DNA of 39,917 bases from Bacteroidales bacterium (GTDB taxonomy: Bacteria; Bacteroidota; Bacteroidia; Bacteroidales; GCA-2748055): NCBI GenBank assembly GCA_016936975.1, contig JAFGWU010000038.1:1-39917 (forward strand), in the 5' to 3' direction. The notes under the pieces are model-generated. The model ran no database searches. It saw only the letters and a list, made by a program, of their open reading frames with translations, and was not told where the DNA came from. This document shows positions 1 through 8,074 of this stretch, in pieces. Position numbers and translations under genes: made by a program. Position 1 is the stretch's first letter. Every line of letters starts with the position of its first letter.

Positions 1-1
1 C

Positions 2-1585
2 TCGGGTTACCTGACAACGGAAACAGATCCCGTCTTCACGGGTCATTCCGCGAGCGGCATCACATCATCAGCTATAAGCAACTGGAATACGGCCTTTGGC
101 TGGGGAAATCATACCGGTTTGTACCGGCTGGCTTCCTATGTGCCCGACTGGTCTGACATCACAGGTAAGCCGGCGCTGGCGCAGGTTGCTGTAACCGGAA
201 GTTATACGGATCTGAGCGACATCCCGGCGGTGTTCATCCCTGATGTCCATACCCACCCGGAAAGCGATATTACCGACCTGAGGCACTACTCCGATGCCGA
301 CATCGACGGCAATGAGATCGCCTTCAATGGATGGGATAAAAATGCATCCGATGACTTCGACGGGGATTATAACAGTCTGCAGAATACCCCCGACCTGTCG
401 CAGTATCTGGTTTCAGAAAGTGACCCCGTATTCTCGGGACATCCGTCAGGCAGCATTACGCTGACCGACCTGGATAACTGGACCCGGGCCTTCGGATGGG
501 GAGATCATTCCGCCGAAGGATATTTCAGGAATGGGGGCGAAACGGCCGGGGTCGACCGAACGATTGGAAATATCGACTCCTTTGCCCTGAGCTTCATTAC
601 CGACAATACAGACAGACTGTATATCGACAGCAGAGGCCATGTCGGAATCGGGACACAGCTTCCGGGCAATCAGCTCAGCGTAAACGGATCTGCTGACATC
701 AATACCGCTCTGCAGACTCCAAAGCTGCTTCCCCTTTCAGGTGACGGAAACTCCCTGTCCATGCAAACCAATCAGGCCTATTCCGGTTCCGGGAGCCTTA
801 CAATCCGGACCGGAAATACAACCAATACCGGAGGCATTAACTCAACCGGAGCGATCACTATAGAAACAGGCAGTTTAAGCAACAACGGAGGCAGTACCGG
901 TACGGTAACCATACGGGCAGGAAGGTCAACTAATTATGCCTATGATGGCTCCCAATTAATTGTGGGTGGTTACCCCGGTGGTAACGGCGGCGGCGGACTG
1001 TCCCTCTATTCAGGGAACGGATGGGCGGGAGCAGGAAGCATCCTGATGAAAGCGGGTGATGCCGGATGGGGACCCGGTGGAAATATTACCCTGCAGAGCG
1101 GGTCCGGAGGCGGTCAGGCCGGAAGCGGAAGTAACATCATCCTGAATACGGGCAATGATGCTGATGCAGGCCCGGGTTCAATCATGCTTCAGATTAACGG
1201 AGCCGAACATATGCGGATGAATCAATCTGGAAATGTCGGAATAGGAACAGCCAACCCCACGGCAAAGCTCGAAGTCGCCGGAGGGGTTAAGGTTGGTTCA
1301 AATGGGACGAGATTTACGGAACTTTTCGAATTGACAGGGACCACAGTTGCGTCAGGACAGATCAGTACCATCACCCTGCCGGAAGGCTGGACGGCGGATA
1401 ATTCACGGGTTCTTAATATCGAGGTGCAACATACCGGGAACCTTTACTGGCTTGGCGTTGCCAACTTCATGATCAATCAGGAAACCTCTTACCTCATTAA
1501 GGATGACTATATAACATTATATCTTCCCAATGATACCTATTTAAACTCTGCTCCCTACAGGGTGCTTCTGATGAGACTGGAGTAA
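2..1585 (+). CDS. Tail-fibre-like repeat protein, 5' end outside the window
   Basis: The frame is open from base 2, so the true start lies upstream; the TTG at 119 is internal. Two copies of a module with the core DPVF-x-GH...IT...NW...AFGWG-x-H are visible, at about 20-115 and 415-515. They are separated by a D/P-rich stretch typical of Bacteroidota and phage collar or tail-fibre proteins. Two VGIGT-type modules (about 640-700 and 1235-1295) flank a Gly/Ser/Thr-rich segment of TG-x-I and SGSGG-like repeats that probably forms a beta-solenoid. The last 90 residues form a separate, unrecognised beta-rich tail. No T9SS sorting domain or S74 peptidase motif was seen at the C-terminus. It is probably a secreted or surface fibre-like protein, but its role cannot be named. 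No phage genes are visible downstream. Confidence 0.75.
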   Translation, partial: SGYLTTETDPVFTGHSASGITSSAISNWNTAFGWGNHTGLYRLASYVPDWSDITGKPALAQVAVTGSYTDLSDIPAVFIPDVHTHPESDITDLRHYSDADIDGNEIAFNGWDKNASDDFDGDYNSLQNTPDLSQYLVSESDPVFSGHPSGSITLTDLDNWTRAFGWGDHSAEGYFRNGGETAGVDRTIGNIDSFALSFITDNTDRLYIDSRGHVGIGTQLPGNQLSVNGSADINTALQTPKLLPLSGDGNSLSMQTNQAYSGSGSLTIRTGNTTNTGGINSTGAITIETGSLSNNGGSTGTVTIRAGRSTNYAYDGSQLIVGGYPGGNGGGGLSLYSGNGWAGAGSILMKAGDAGWGPGGNITLQSGSGGGQAGSGSNIILNTGNDADAGPGSIMLQINGAEHMRMNQSGNVGIGTANPTAKLEVAGGVKVGSNGTRFTELFELTGTTVASGQISTITLPEGWTADNSRVLNIEVQHTGNLYWLGVANFMINQETSYLIKDDYITLYLPNDTYLNSAPYRVLLMRLE

Positions 1586-2004
1586 TATGAATATTCCTGT
1601 AACAAACGCTTCAATGGTAACGGATCCTGTATCAGCCGACCGCAGCCACGCCATGCCCGGCGCGGAACGGTTCCGGGTTCCCGGTTCCGGGTTTAAGGGT
1701 TTATGCAGTCACGCCATGCCTGATCACACCGGCGTACCGGTCCTGGTTGTCCCAACGAAACAGGAGAAACAGGCACATAATCCGACTGCTTCCCTTTACC
1801 GGGAAGCGGATTGGCCTGTGCGGGCGCAATGGCCAGGCTGAATCCGAAGGGTCGTTTCCCGGTAAGGGTAACGAGAGGCCACGGCATCATTTCCTCAGGA
1901 AATCTTTGTAAATTCGCAAAGGATTTGCAATGCTTAAAAGAGGAAGTAATGATACTGTCCTGCAGTGGTTTTGAGCAATTAACAGGGGAAATAACAATTT
2001 TATT
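1586..2004. other. Intergenic region with short repeats, no convincing gene
   Basis: These 419 bases separate the fibre-like gene from the DUF202 gene. Short open frames here show no family resemblance. The stretch holds a heptamer tandem repeat (separate entry) and two copies of the 11-mer CACGCCATGCC, at about 1647 and 1711. An AATCTTTG box at 1901-1908 resembles the Bacteroidota -7 element, but no matching -33 box was found at the expected spacing. Confidence 0.6.
1669..1692. repeat. Heptamer tandem repeat GGTTCC(G/C)
   Basis: Three heptamers, GGTTCCG, GGTTCCC and GGTTCCG, are followed by a partial fourth. The reverse complement gives GGAACC-type heptamers, the same motif as the repeat at the right end of the window (39886-39917). 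Confidence 0.75.
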
Positions 2005-2391
2005 ATGGCAGAACACAAAGAAAAAAACCGGGTCGGAAAGACAAGGGAATACCTGGCCAACGAAAGAACATTCCTTGCCTGGATACGGACAGGCATCGCA
2101 TTGATGGGTTTCGGCTTCATCATTGTAAAATTTACCTTATTTCTCAGGGAAATTTCGTTAATGCTGGAACCGGAGGGGACTTCATCGGCGGAATACTCTG
2201 AGCTGGTTGGTGTCATTATGGTGGCATTAGGTGTGATTATTGCCGTGCTGGCATTCATTCAGTACAATAATCACTGCAGGAATCTGGACATCGATACATT
2301 TATCCCATCCCCGAAGCTCCCGATGTTTATTACGCTCATCATACTGAGCGGGGGTATCATCCTGGTTCTGTACTTAATTACCATCATCTGA
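2005..2391 (+). CDS. DUF202 (YidH-type) inner-membrane protein
   Basis: This 128-residue protein carries the DUF202 signature near its N-terminus (residues about 18-36, ANERTFLAWIRTG followed by a hydrophobic stretch). Three membrane segments are visible, at about 27-48, 68-91 and 106-127, which is the usual layout and length for the family. A charged N-terminal tail (residues 1-17) should be cytoplasmic. The molecular role of DUF202 proteins is not established, and the neighbours do not help because the gene appears monocistronic. The family call is firm and the function is unknown. Confidence 0.88.
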   Translation: MAEHKEKNRVGKTREYLANERTFLAWIRTGIALMGFGFIIVKFTLFLREISLMLEPEGTSSAEYSELVGVIMVALGVIIAVLAFIQYNNHCRNLDIDTFIPSPKLPMFITLIILSGGIILVLYLITII

Positions 2392-2528
2392 ACGTTCTCC
2401 GGTGTGACCATGATTCCGTGAAGCACAATGATCTGTTCGGTGAAGTTTTTACGTACGGGACAACATGCCTTTGGGATCCATGATGTCCATGCCTCACAGC
2501 AGGCAGAGCCATTTGATATGCCGGGCGC

Positions 2529-2999
2529 TTAATTTCTCAGGGTTGCCGTCAGCCTCTTCGGGTTCATTAGCAATGACAATGCATCGTTGATGTCGGTGCA
2601 AATTACATGGCAGGAATCGATGATCCTGCTGAAGCTCCCTTCTGCCAGAATAACCCCGATACTGAGTACAGCCTCTTTCAGCATCAGGATATCATTCCTG
2701 CCGTTTCCGATGGCGATGACCCCGCCGGCGCCCAGGCTCCTGACGTAATCCAGCTTCTGCCTGTCCTGGCTGCTCCTTTCCAGGATTTTCAATGTTACGG
2801 GAAGGTCCCTGAGTTCCTTCTCTGCCGTGCCGTATGTGTCGGCTGTCAGAATATGCACCTTCAGGGTGTTGCCCAGCTGGTTAAGCTTTTCGATAACGCC
2901 GTCTGCAAAACAACCATCTACGGCAAGCGTCCCGTTGAAGTCGAGGACCAGATGCTCCGCATGGATGCTTCCGTAACCCGGTATATCAATGTTCAGCAT
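2529..2999 (-). CDS. HAD-superfamily protein, soluble P-type-ATPase-like (COG4087 type)
   Basis: This 156-residue protein has HAD motif I as D20-F-N22-G-T, motif II at T52 (LTADT) and motif III/IV as GNGRND (98-103). There is no cap domain or membrane segment, so it matches the small stand-alone domain that resembles the P-domain of P-type ATPases. Asn replaces the second motif I Asp that is typical of HAD phosphatases. That weakens a phosphatase prediction, although the nucleophile D20 is kept. It lies 41 bp downstream of the nucleotide-sugar dehydrogenase on the same strand, so co-transcription is likely. Substrate unknown. Confidence 0.8.
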   Translation of the reverse strand: MLNIDIPGYGSIHAEHLVLDFNGTLAVDGCFADGVIEKLNQLGNTLKVHILTADTYGTAEKELRDLPVTLKILERSSQDRQKLDYVRSLGAGGVIAIGNGRNDILMLKEAVLSIGVILAEGSFSRIIDSCHVICTDINDALSLLMNPKRLTATLRN

Positions 3000-3040
3000 A
3001 AACAGTTAATTGTCCTACCTTCAATTGCCATTCGGCCCGC

Positions 3041-4678
3041 TTATGCTCCCTTCCGGGTTTCTTCCTTGATACGCTGGATATGTCCCCGGCCCAGGCCCTT
3101 CACCTCACAGCCCAGTTGGAAATAGCGGCGGATCTTCTCATCCGTCAGGATCCCGAAGCAGTCGATGATGGCTGCGGGCTGACCGATCTTTTTGACGACC
3201 CCATCGGGATCCAGGTTCAGGTAATCCTGGTGCGGCACCGCAAACACCACGGCCTCCGCTCCTTTAAGAGCTTTATTCAGATTCTGCTCGATACGGATGT
3301 CCCTGAGCTTTTCCTGGTTCCGGAAGAAACGGGCTTTGCTCTGCCCCACACCCGGATAGGTGTCCTGCTGTTCAAACTCCCACCAATGCTCCACATAAGG
3401 GTCATGCACCCGGATCTCAGCCCCCATCTCCGCCAGTTTGCGTACCACGATCTCCGAGCCGCTGTAGCGGGTGTCACCCACATCCTCGCGGTAGGCTGCA
3501 CCGAGTACCAGGACATCTGCGGCGGCAATGGGATGACCCATGTTCCGCAGTGCGTCGCGCACCAGCTGGCCCACGTGCAGACCGCGCGTATCGTTGATGT
3601 CGATGGCCATCGGGGTGATCTTGAAAATGTTGTCATCGAATCCCAGGATATGCTTGTAGGCCCATACTCCCAGTCCGCCATCTTTCGGAAGGCAGTAGCC
3701 GCCGATCCCCGGACCAGGGAAGATGATATTGCTGTGGGTCGGCCGCATTTTGATGGCTTTGATCACTTTAATCAGGTCGACCCCGTTACGTTCGGCAAAA
3801 AGGCTCCACTCGTTCAGGAAGGCAAGGATCGTGGCCCGATAGCTGTTCTCTACAATCTTGGCTGTTTCGGATTCGATCGGCCGGTCCATCACCGTCAGGG
3901 GATAATCCTTCGTATTCAGGACCTCGTTCAGGAACTTAACCACCCGCTTTTTTGCCTGCTCATTGATGCCGCTGCAGACCCTCCAGAAATCCCGGATGCT
4001 GGCCACATAGTTCCGTCCCGGCATCACCCGCTCATAGCTGTGTGCCAGCAGGGGATCCGATTTGATGCCCCGCTTCCTGAAGATCTTTTTCATGATGGGA
4101 TAGGCCACCTGCTCGGTGGTGCCCGGTGCCACCGTGGTCTCAATAAGCACGAGCGCATTGGCGGGGATATGCTCGGCAATGACCTCTATGGAGGCTTCGA
4201 GCGCTGCCATATCGGTACGGCCGGTCCGGACGTTCCCCAGGCTATCCTTCAGGTAATCGCACTGGACATCCACCACCACCACATCGGCCAGCTTCAGCAC
4301 GTCGTAGGTATAGGTGGCGATCAGGGTTTTCTTCTTTTTCACACAGCGCTCGATCATCGGATCCACCTCGGGATCTTCCGCCCTGACAGGGGAGACCCCC
4401 CGGTTGAGCAGCGGGATCTTCCAGTAGCTCCTGGCACTCGGCCGCTGCATACCAATTACGAACTTGCCGGGCTGCCCATTGCTGTCAACGGTATCGGCCA
4501 CGATCGCGGCCATCACCGCCCCGACAAAACCGACACCCATCACCACAACGATCTCGCGGTTCTTCTTCCGCTCCTCATCCACCCGTTTTTTTAAAGTCTC
4601 GAACTCCGTTTTATAATCTTCCGGCTTCGGCAGGAGAAACTTTTCGCCGGTGGGACTGATTGAATACTTTTCACTCAT
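3041..4678 (-). CDS. Nucleotide-sugar dehydrogenase (UDP-glucose/GDP-mannose dehydrogenase family)
   Basis: Proteins of this family oxidise a nucleotide-sugar in two NAD-dependent steps to a uronic acid for surface polysaccharide. Visible features are the N-terminal Rossmann motif GVGFVG (about residues 48-53), the ETTVAPGT motif, the central helical region, and the catalytic-cysteine motif GGYCLPKD (about 325-332). A C-terminal UDP-binding domain with LGAAYREDVGDTRYS follows. At 545 residues it is longer than the usual 420-450. It has a charged N-terminal extension of about 40 residues and extra sequence after the first beta-alpha unit. The product could be UDP-glucuronate, UDP-ManNAcA or another acid; the sequence does not decide. 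No glycosyltransferase lies nearby. The HAD gene follows. Confidence 0.87.
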   Translation of the reverse strand: MSEKYSISPTGEKFLLPKPEDYKTEFETLKKRVDEERKKNREIVVVMGVGFVGAVMAAIVADTVDSNGQPGKFVIGMQRPSARSYWKIPLLNRGVSPVRAEDPEVDPMIERCVKKKKTLIATYTYDVLKLADVVVVDVQCDYLKDSLGNVRTGRTDMAALEASIEVIAEHIPANALVLIETTVAPGTTEQVAYPIMKKIFRKRGIKSDPLLAHSYERVMPGRNYVASIRDFWRVCSGINEQAKKRVVKFLNEVLNTKDYPLTVMDRPIESETAKIVENSYRATILAFLNEWSLFAERNGVDLIKVIKAIKMRPTHSNIIFPGPGIGGYCLPKDGGLGVWAYKHILGFDDNIFKITPMAIDINDTRGLHVGQLVRDALRNMGHPIAAADVLVLGAAYREDVGDTRYSGSEIVVRKLAEMGAEIRVHDPYVEHWWEFEQQDTYPGVGQSKARFFRNQEKLRDIRIEQNLNKALKGAEAVVFAVPHQDYLNLDPDGVVKKIGQPAAIIDCFGILTDEKIRRYFQLGCEVKGLGRGHIQRIKEETRKGA

Positions 4679-4908
4679 GTTGATTGTTTTAGTTTTTCAG
4701 AAAAATGGTTTTGAAAGGAATCATAAATATACCAATAGTTCTAAAACTAAACACATTGTAATGCTGAAAAACGAAATCATCCTGTTTCCCGAAAAAAATA
4801 AGGCGCACCCACTTTGACCCGCCGCCCTCCTTATTCACCTTCCCTACCGGTCAGACTTTCCGTTCAGGGAGGGGGAAAGCCGGTTTCGGACAGGACCGGG
4901 GCCACCGG

Positions 4909-4926
4909 GCATTGACCCGTCAATGC
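4909..4926. terminator. Perfect 7-bp inverted repeat, possible terminator of the cupin gene
   Basis: GCATTGA and TCAATGC flank a four-base loop (CCCG), starting about 25 bp beyond the stop codon of the cupin gene on the minus strand. No T run follows, so a terminator role is only a guess. A symmetric protein-binding site is the alternative. Confidence 0.35.
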
Positions 4927-4951
4927 GACGCCTGATTTGCAGCCGTTTATT

Positions 4952-5632
4952 TTAACTGCGGAACCGGTCGATGCCGAATTCTTGGTAGTAGCTCCGGTAT
5001 CCCTTCATGCGGGCAAACGGCCGAATGAAGAAGTAAAGAGTTTTCTGGATCCATACCGGGGGAGCTCCCGGTTCGGCCAGCCAGCTGTCGAAATAGTGGG
5101 AAAAAAGAGAGCCCTGCAAAAGAATCTCAGCTGTCGGTCGCTCCCTGAAGGATTTTGAATCCATAAATCCGTACATCTGCACCAGCCCCACCGCAAATTC
5201 TTCCGGGAAGCCGAAAGATTTCATGGTAAACACCAGGGTCTCCCCTGTGGGATTGAAGGGCTTGTGAGGAATCCCTTTCTGAATCGTAAATGTCTCATAC
5301 GGCTTCAGCACCATGGTGTCACCGGCAAGGATAAGATGCATCCCCTGCGGGCCTGCTTCAAAAACTTCATCAAAATCAGTGTGAACATGAACAGGCGGAC
5401 CGGGGGCGAAGGGGCTGAGTGTGACTTCACAGTAAACCCGTCCGTTCTTTTGTTCAATTACCCGTTGGGCCAGTCCTTCCTCTTTACTGGAGAATTGATC
5501 ACCCGGACGAAAATAATCAGCGAAAGAGGGTAGCTTTTCACGGAAAATAATCCTGTGCGAGAGGTATCCCAGTGCCAGGTAAAGCACTATAACCGCAACC
5601 AGGGAACTTAAAGCATAGATTACAAATTTCAT
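4952..5632 (-). CDS. Membrane-anchored cupin-domain protein
   Basis: The ATG at 5632 gives a 226-residue protein that opens directly with a hydrophobic anchor (about residues 4-24). The longer frame to 5713 only adds 27 residues ahead of it. A cupin fold is supported by motif 1, VHVH-TDFD-E-VFEAG, which holds the metal-binding His-x-His and Glu. Motif 2, IPHKPFNP, supplies another His. The C-terminal 80 residues are hydrophobic and aromatic and form no known domain. The cupin should face the periplasm or the outer membrane side. Enzyme and sugar- or ligand-binding roles are both possible. It diverges from the DUF5060 gene. Confidence 0.75.
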   Translation of the reverse strand: MKFVIYALSSLVAVIVLYLALGYLSHRIIFREKLPSFADYFRPGDQFSSKEEGLAQRVIEQKNGRVYCEVTLSPFAPGPPVHVHTDFDEVFEAGPQGMHLILAGDTMVLKPYETFTIQKGIPHKPFNPTGETLVFTMKSFGFPEEFAVGLVQMYGFMDSKSFRERPTAEILLQGSLFSHYFDSWLAEPGAPPVWIQKTLYFFIRPFARMKGYRSYYQEFGIDRFRS

Positions 5633-5948
5633 GATATGATATTTAAATGAAAAAATCGTGTGAACATAAATTTTGTGAGGGATTGGCCATGATTTGATTT
5701 TGTGGGTAAACAATCCTTTATTTCCATTGGTTCAACCTGCCTGGTCTGCACCCCTGTTTTTTAACTTTTTTAACGCATTTTTAAAAATCGAAATAAAAAG
5801 AAGGATTTGCGGTTCTGAAATCTGGGTTTCACGGATAAGAAGCTGTATCCCGATACGATGGAATCCTCTTTATAAAATTAATTCTGAGTCTGTGGGACCG
5901 GATTAATATTGATGATTGTTACCTTTACCGAATAAACCATTCCCTGTT
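5633..5948. other. Divergent intergenic region
   Basis: These 316 AT-rich bases lie between the divergently read cupin gene and the DUF5060 gene, and presumably hold both promoters. A TACCTTTA box at 5920-5927 is one base from the Bacteroidota -7 consensus on the plus strand, but no -33 partner was found. No gene or repeat is seen. Confidence 0.5.
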
Positions 5949-7652
5949 ATGATGAAACCGAAACGGACCCTTTGCATGCTGGTCCTGCTCCTGCTGGGCC
6001 CCTTTTATCCGGCGGATGCGGAAGTGGTCCCTCCCGGAAGCGGAAGAACCGGCGATTCGCCGGAGGTGGTCATTGGCCTGTACCGGCTTTTTGAAACAAA
6101 CGTGATGAACAGGAATCCGTATGCCAACCGGTTCACCGATGTGGAACTGCTTGTACGTTATGTTGCGCCCTCGGGACGGATCCTCCTTTTCAGGGGTTTC
6201 TACGACGGCGACGGGAAAGGGGGCGGGGATGCCGGCAACGGAATCGTCTGGAAGATGCGATTTATGCCGGATGAGATTGGGACCTGGCATTACGATTATT
6301 CCTGGAGCGACGGCACCCCCGGTGGCAGTGGTTCCTTTGATTGTTCGGGGGAGGGGGCAGGCAGGGGTATGCTTCAGCCCTATCATGAAAATCCCCACTG
6401 GTTTGCCTATAATGGTACCGACCCGGTCTGGCTGAAATCCTATTATGAGACCGGCCACGGATCCATTGGCCAGGATTTCGGATGGATCGCGGAACATGTG
6501 TACGGGAAATTGCAGGAACATGGCTATAACCACCTGCAGGTTAACTGGCTGCTCTCGCTCTGCTGTTTCGGACAGTTTTACGGGGATGGACCTGAACCGG
6601 AAAGCACCGATCTTTTTCTTTACCGTGAAGGCGGGATCAAGGAAACGATGAACCTGGAAGTGTGGCACCGGATGGAACAGCATATGGAATGGCTCAACGA
6701 CCGCGACATCGGGGTTCATATGTTCCTGGGCGTGGATGGGAGCAAGAACGACGGTCCGGCATGGAGTGCCCTGAATGCCGGAGCTCAGGATTTTTATGTT
6801 CGTTATATGGTTGCCCGGCTTGCCCCTTATGCCAATCTGGCCGGATGGAACTTCGTCTGGGAAGTTCCCGGTGACCGGGAGGAGCAGGAACTGGGTTTCA
6901 TGAGGCTGGTTCAGAAGTATGATGTTTTCGGCCACCTGCGTACCTACGAGGATGAGATGCCCCGTGAGCACTGTTATCATCTGCCGGAATACACCTTCGC
7001 GGCTGTGGAGAACCACCGGATCGCCGCGCCGGATAAAAATATGGAACGGCATCTCTGGAAGGAGCCCTGGACCCACCATATGGCCTGCCTCCTGGGATAT
7101 GCAGGGAAGCCTGTTTACATGAGTGAGGGCAATGCACTCTGGCGGCGCTACTGGCAGAAGCGGACCGGGGCGACACGGGATGACCTGCGTCGGGCGGCCT
7201 GGGCCTGTGCAACAGCAGGAGCCTCCTTTACCTGGAACGGACATGCCGCCGAGTATGGATTGAAGGCCGGCGGACCCGAAGGATTACCCTTCAACGAAGA
7301 GAATCCGTATCGGGTCTCGGAAAAGGAGATCGAACTCCTGTCCGGGATTATGACCGGGGAGCTGGAGTTCTACAGGATGAAACCACACGATGAACTGCTT
7401 TCGGGTCATGCAGCCCTCCGTGTATATGCCCTGGCCGAACCGGGACAGCAGTACCTGGTGTTCGCTCCCGATGGAGAACCTTTCTCCCTGATGATCGATG
7501 AAGGAATCTACAGCCGAAATGTATGGATCAATGCGCGGACCGGCGAACGGCAGGATGCCGGGTCCCTGACCGTCGGGGAAGGAGGTAAGGTGGTCCCCTT
7601 CTCAGCCCCGCACAGGGAGACGGATTGGGTGCTGTTGGTCAGGAAGCAATAG
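5949..7652 (+). CDS. Secreted DUF5060-domain glycoside hydrolase-like protein
   Basis: The ATG at 5949 gives a clean signal peptide (MMKPKRTL, then a hydrophobic core, cleaved near residues 23-25). The earlier TTG at 5916 would spoil it. An N-terminal beta domain of the DUF5060 type (about 35-130, with FRGFYDGDG and WKMRFMPDEIGTW) precedes a TIM-barrel-like region. Candidate catalytic residues are Glu305 in WNFVWEV, in the usual acid/base position after strand 4, and Glu393 in VYMSEGN, a possible nucleophile. A small C-terminal beta domain follows. The architecture matches apiosidase-like and related families in Bacteroidota, but the substrate is not predictable. No lipobox or T9SS domain was seen, so it is probably periplasmic. 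No SusCD pair is adjacent. Confidence 0.8.
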   Translation: MMKPKRTLCMLVLLLLGPFYPADAEVVPPGSGRTGDSPEVVIGLYRLFETNVMNRNPYANRFTDVELLVRYVAPSGRILLFRGFYDGDGKGGGDAGNGIVWKMRFMPDEIGTWHYDYSWSDGTPGGSGSFDCSGEGAGRGMLQPYHENPHWFAYNGTDPVWLKSYYETGHGSIGQDFGWIAEHVYGKLQEHGYNHLQVNWLLSLCCFGQFYGDGPEPESTDLFLYREGGIKETMNLEVWHRMEQHMEWLNDRDIGVHMFLGVDGSKNDGPAWSALNAGAQDFYVRYMVARLAPYANLAGWNFVWEVPGDREEQELGFMRLVQKYDVFGHLRTYEDEMPREHCYHLPEYTFAAVENHRIAAPDKNMERHLWKEPWTHHMACLLGYAGKPVYMSEGNALWRRYWQKRTGATRDDLRRAAWACATAGASFTWNGHAAEYGLKAGGPEGLPFNEENPYRVSEKEIELLSGIMTGELEFYRMKPHDELLSGHAALRVYALAEPGQQYLVFAPDGEPFSLMIDEGIYSRNVWINARTGERQDAGSLTVGEGGKVVPFSAPHRETDWVLLVRKQ

Positions 7653-7713
7653 AATTTATGCAGTAAGGTCTGCCAATCAGCGGATTGTTGAAGTGAAGGA
7701 TGAAAGGAAAACC

Positions 7714-8061
7714 TTATATTGCAGAACCGCCCCGTTCGCCGGTGCGTATCCTGATGCATTCTTCGAGAGGCATGATAAAAATCTTTCCGTCGCCGACATG
7801 CCCCTCAACGCCGTTGGTCCTTGCAGATTTAAGGATTGTATCCACTGCGGTATCCACGAAGGCATCGTTTACAGCTATTTCAATTTTAATCTTCGGGATC
7901 AGGTCGGGGATGATCCGTTGACCCCTGTACATCTCCTCGATTCTCTGGCGTCCGTGGCCCGAAACCCGGCTGACCGTGATACGGGTTATTTCAGCTTCAA
8001 TAAGGGCTTCGCGGACTTTTTCGAGCTGGACTTCCCGTATAATGGCTGTTATAAGTTTCAT
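7714..8061 (-). CDS. P-II nitrogen regulatory protein (GlnB/GlnK type)
   Basis: The start at 8061 (MKLITAII) matches the conserved P-II N-terminus; the longer frame to 8112 is not needed. The protein has 115 residues. The T-loop region (GHGRQR...MYRG, 35-47), the B-loop GDGKIF and the C-loop RIRTGERG are all present. The T loop is one residue shorter than in E. coli GlnB. Tyr45 aligns with Tyr46, but the uridylylation site Tyr51 is replaced by Ile50. Six or so extra residues (NGVEGH) precede the B loop. It lies 13 bp after the ammonium transporter gene, so by the usual amtB-glnK linkage it should plug the transporter when nitrogen is plentiful. Confidence 0.9.
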   Translation of the reverse strand: MKLITAIIREVQLEKVREALIEAEITRITVSRVSGHGRQRIEEMYRGQRIIPDLIPKIKIEIAVNDAFVDTAVDTILKSARTNGVEGHVGDGKIFIMPLEECIRIRTGERGGSAI

Positions 8062-8074
8062 GATAGTGCTTGTA

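Noticed and set aside
2..1585. The fibre-like gene considered as part of a prophage
   Set aside because: No capsid, terminase, integrase or lysis gene follows, and such repeats also occur in non-phage Bacteroidota surface proteins.
1587..1841. An 84-codon open frame after the fibre-like gene
   Set aside because: It runs through the heptamer repeat, has no convincing ribosome binding site and its composition is not protein-like.
3080..4594. A 504-codon open frame on the plus strand opposite the dehydrogenase gene
   Set aside because: It is fully antisense to a well-supported enzyme gene, is rich in His/Asp/Pro from reversed codons and matches no family.
5925..7244. A 439-codon open frame on the minus strand opposite the DUF5060 gene
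   Set aside because: It is antisense to a clear coding region and has no recognisable domain or signal peptide.
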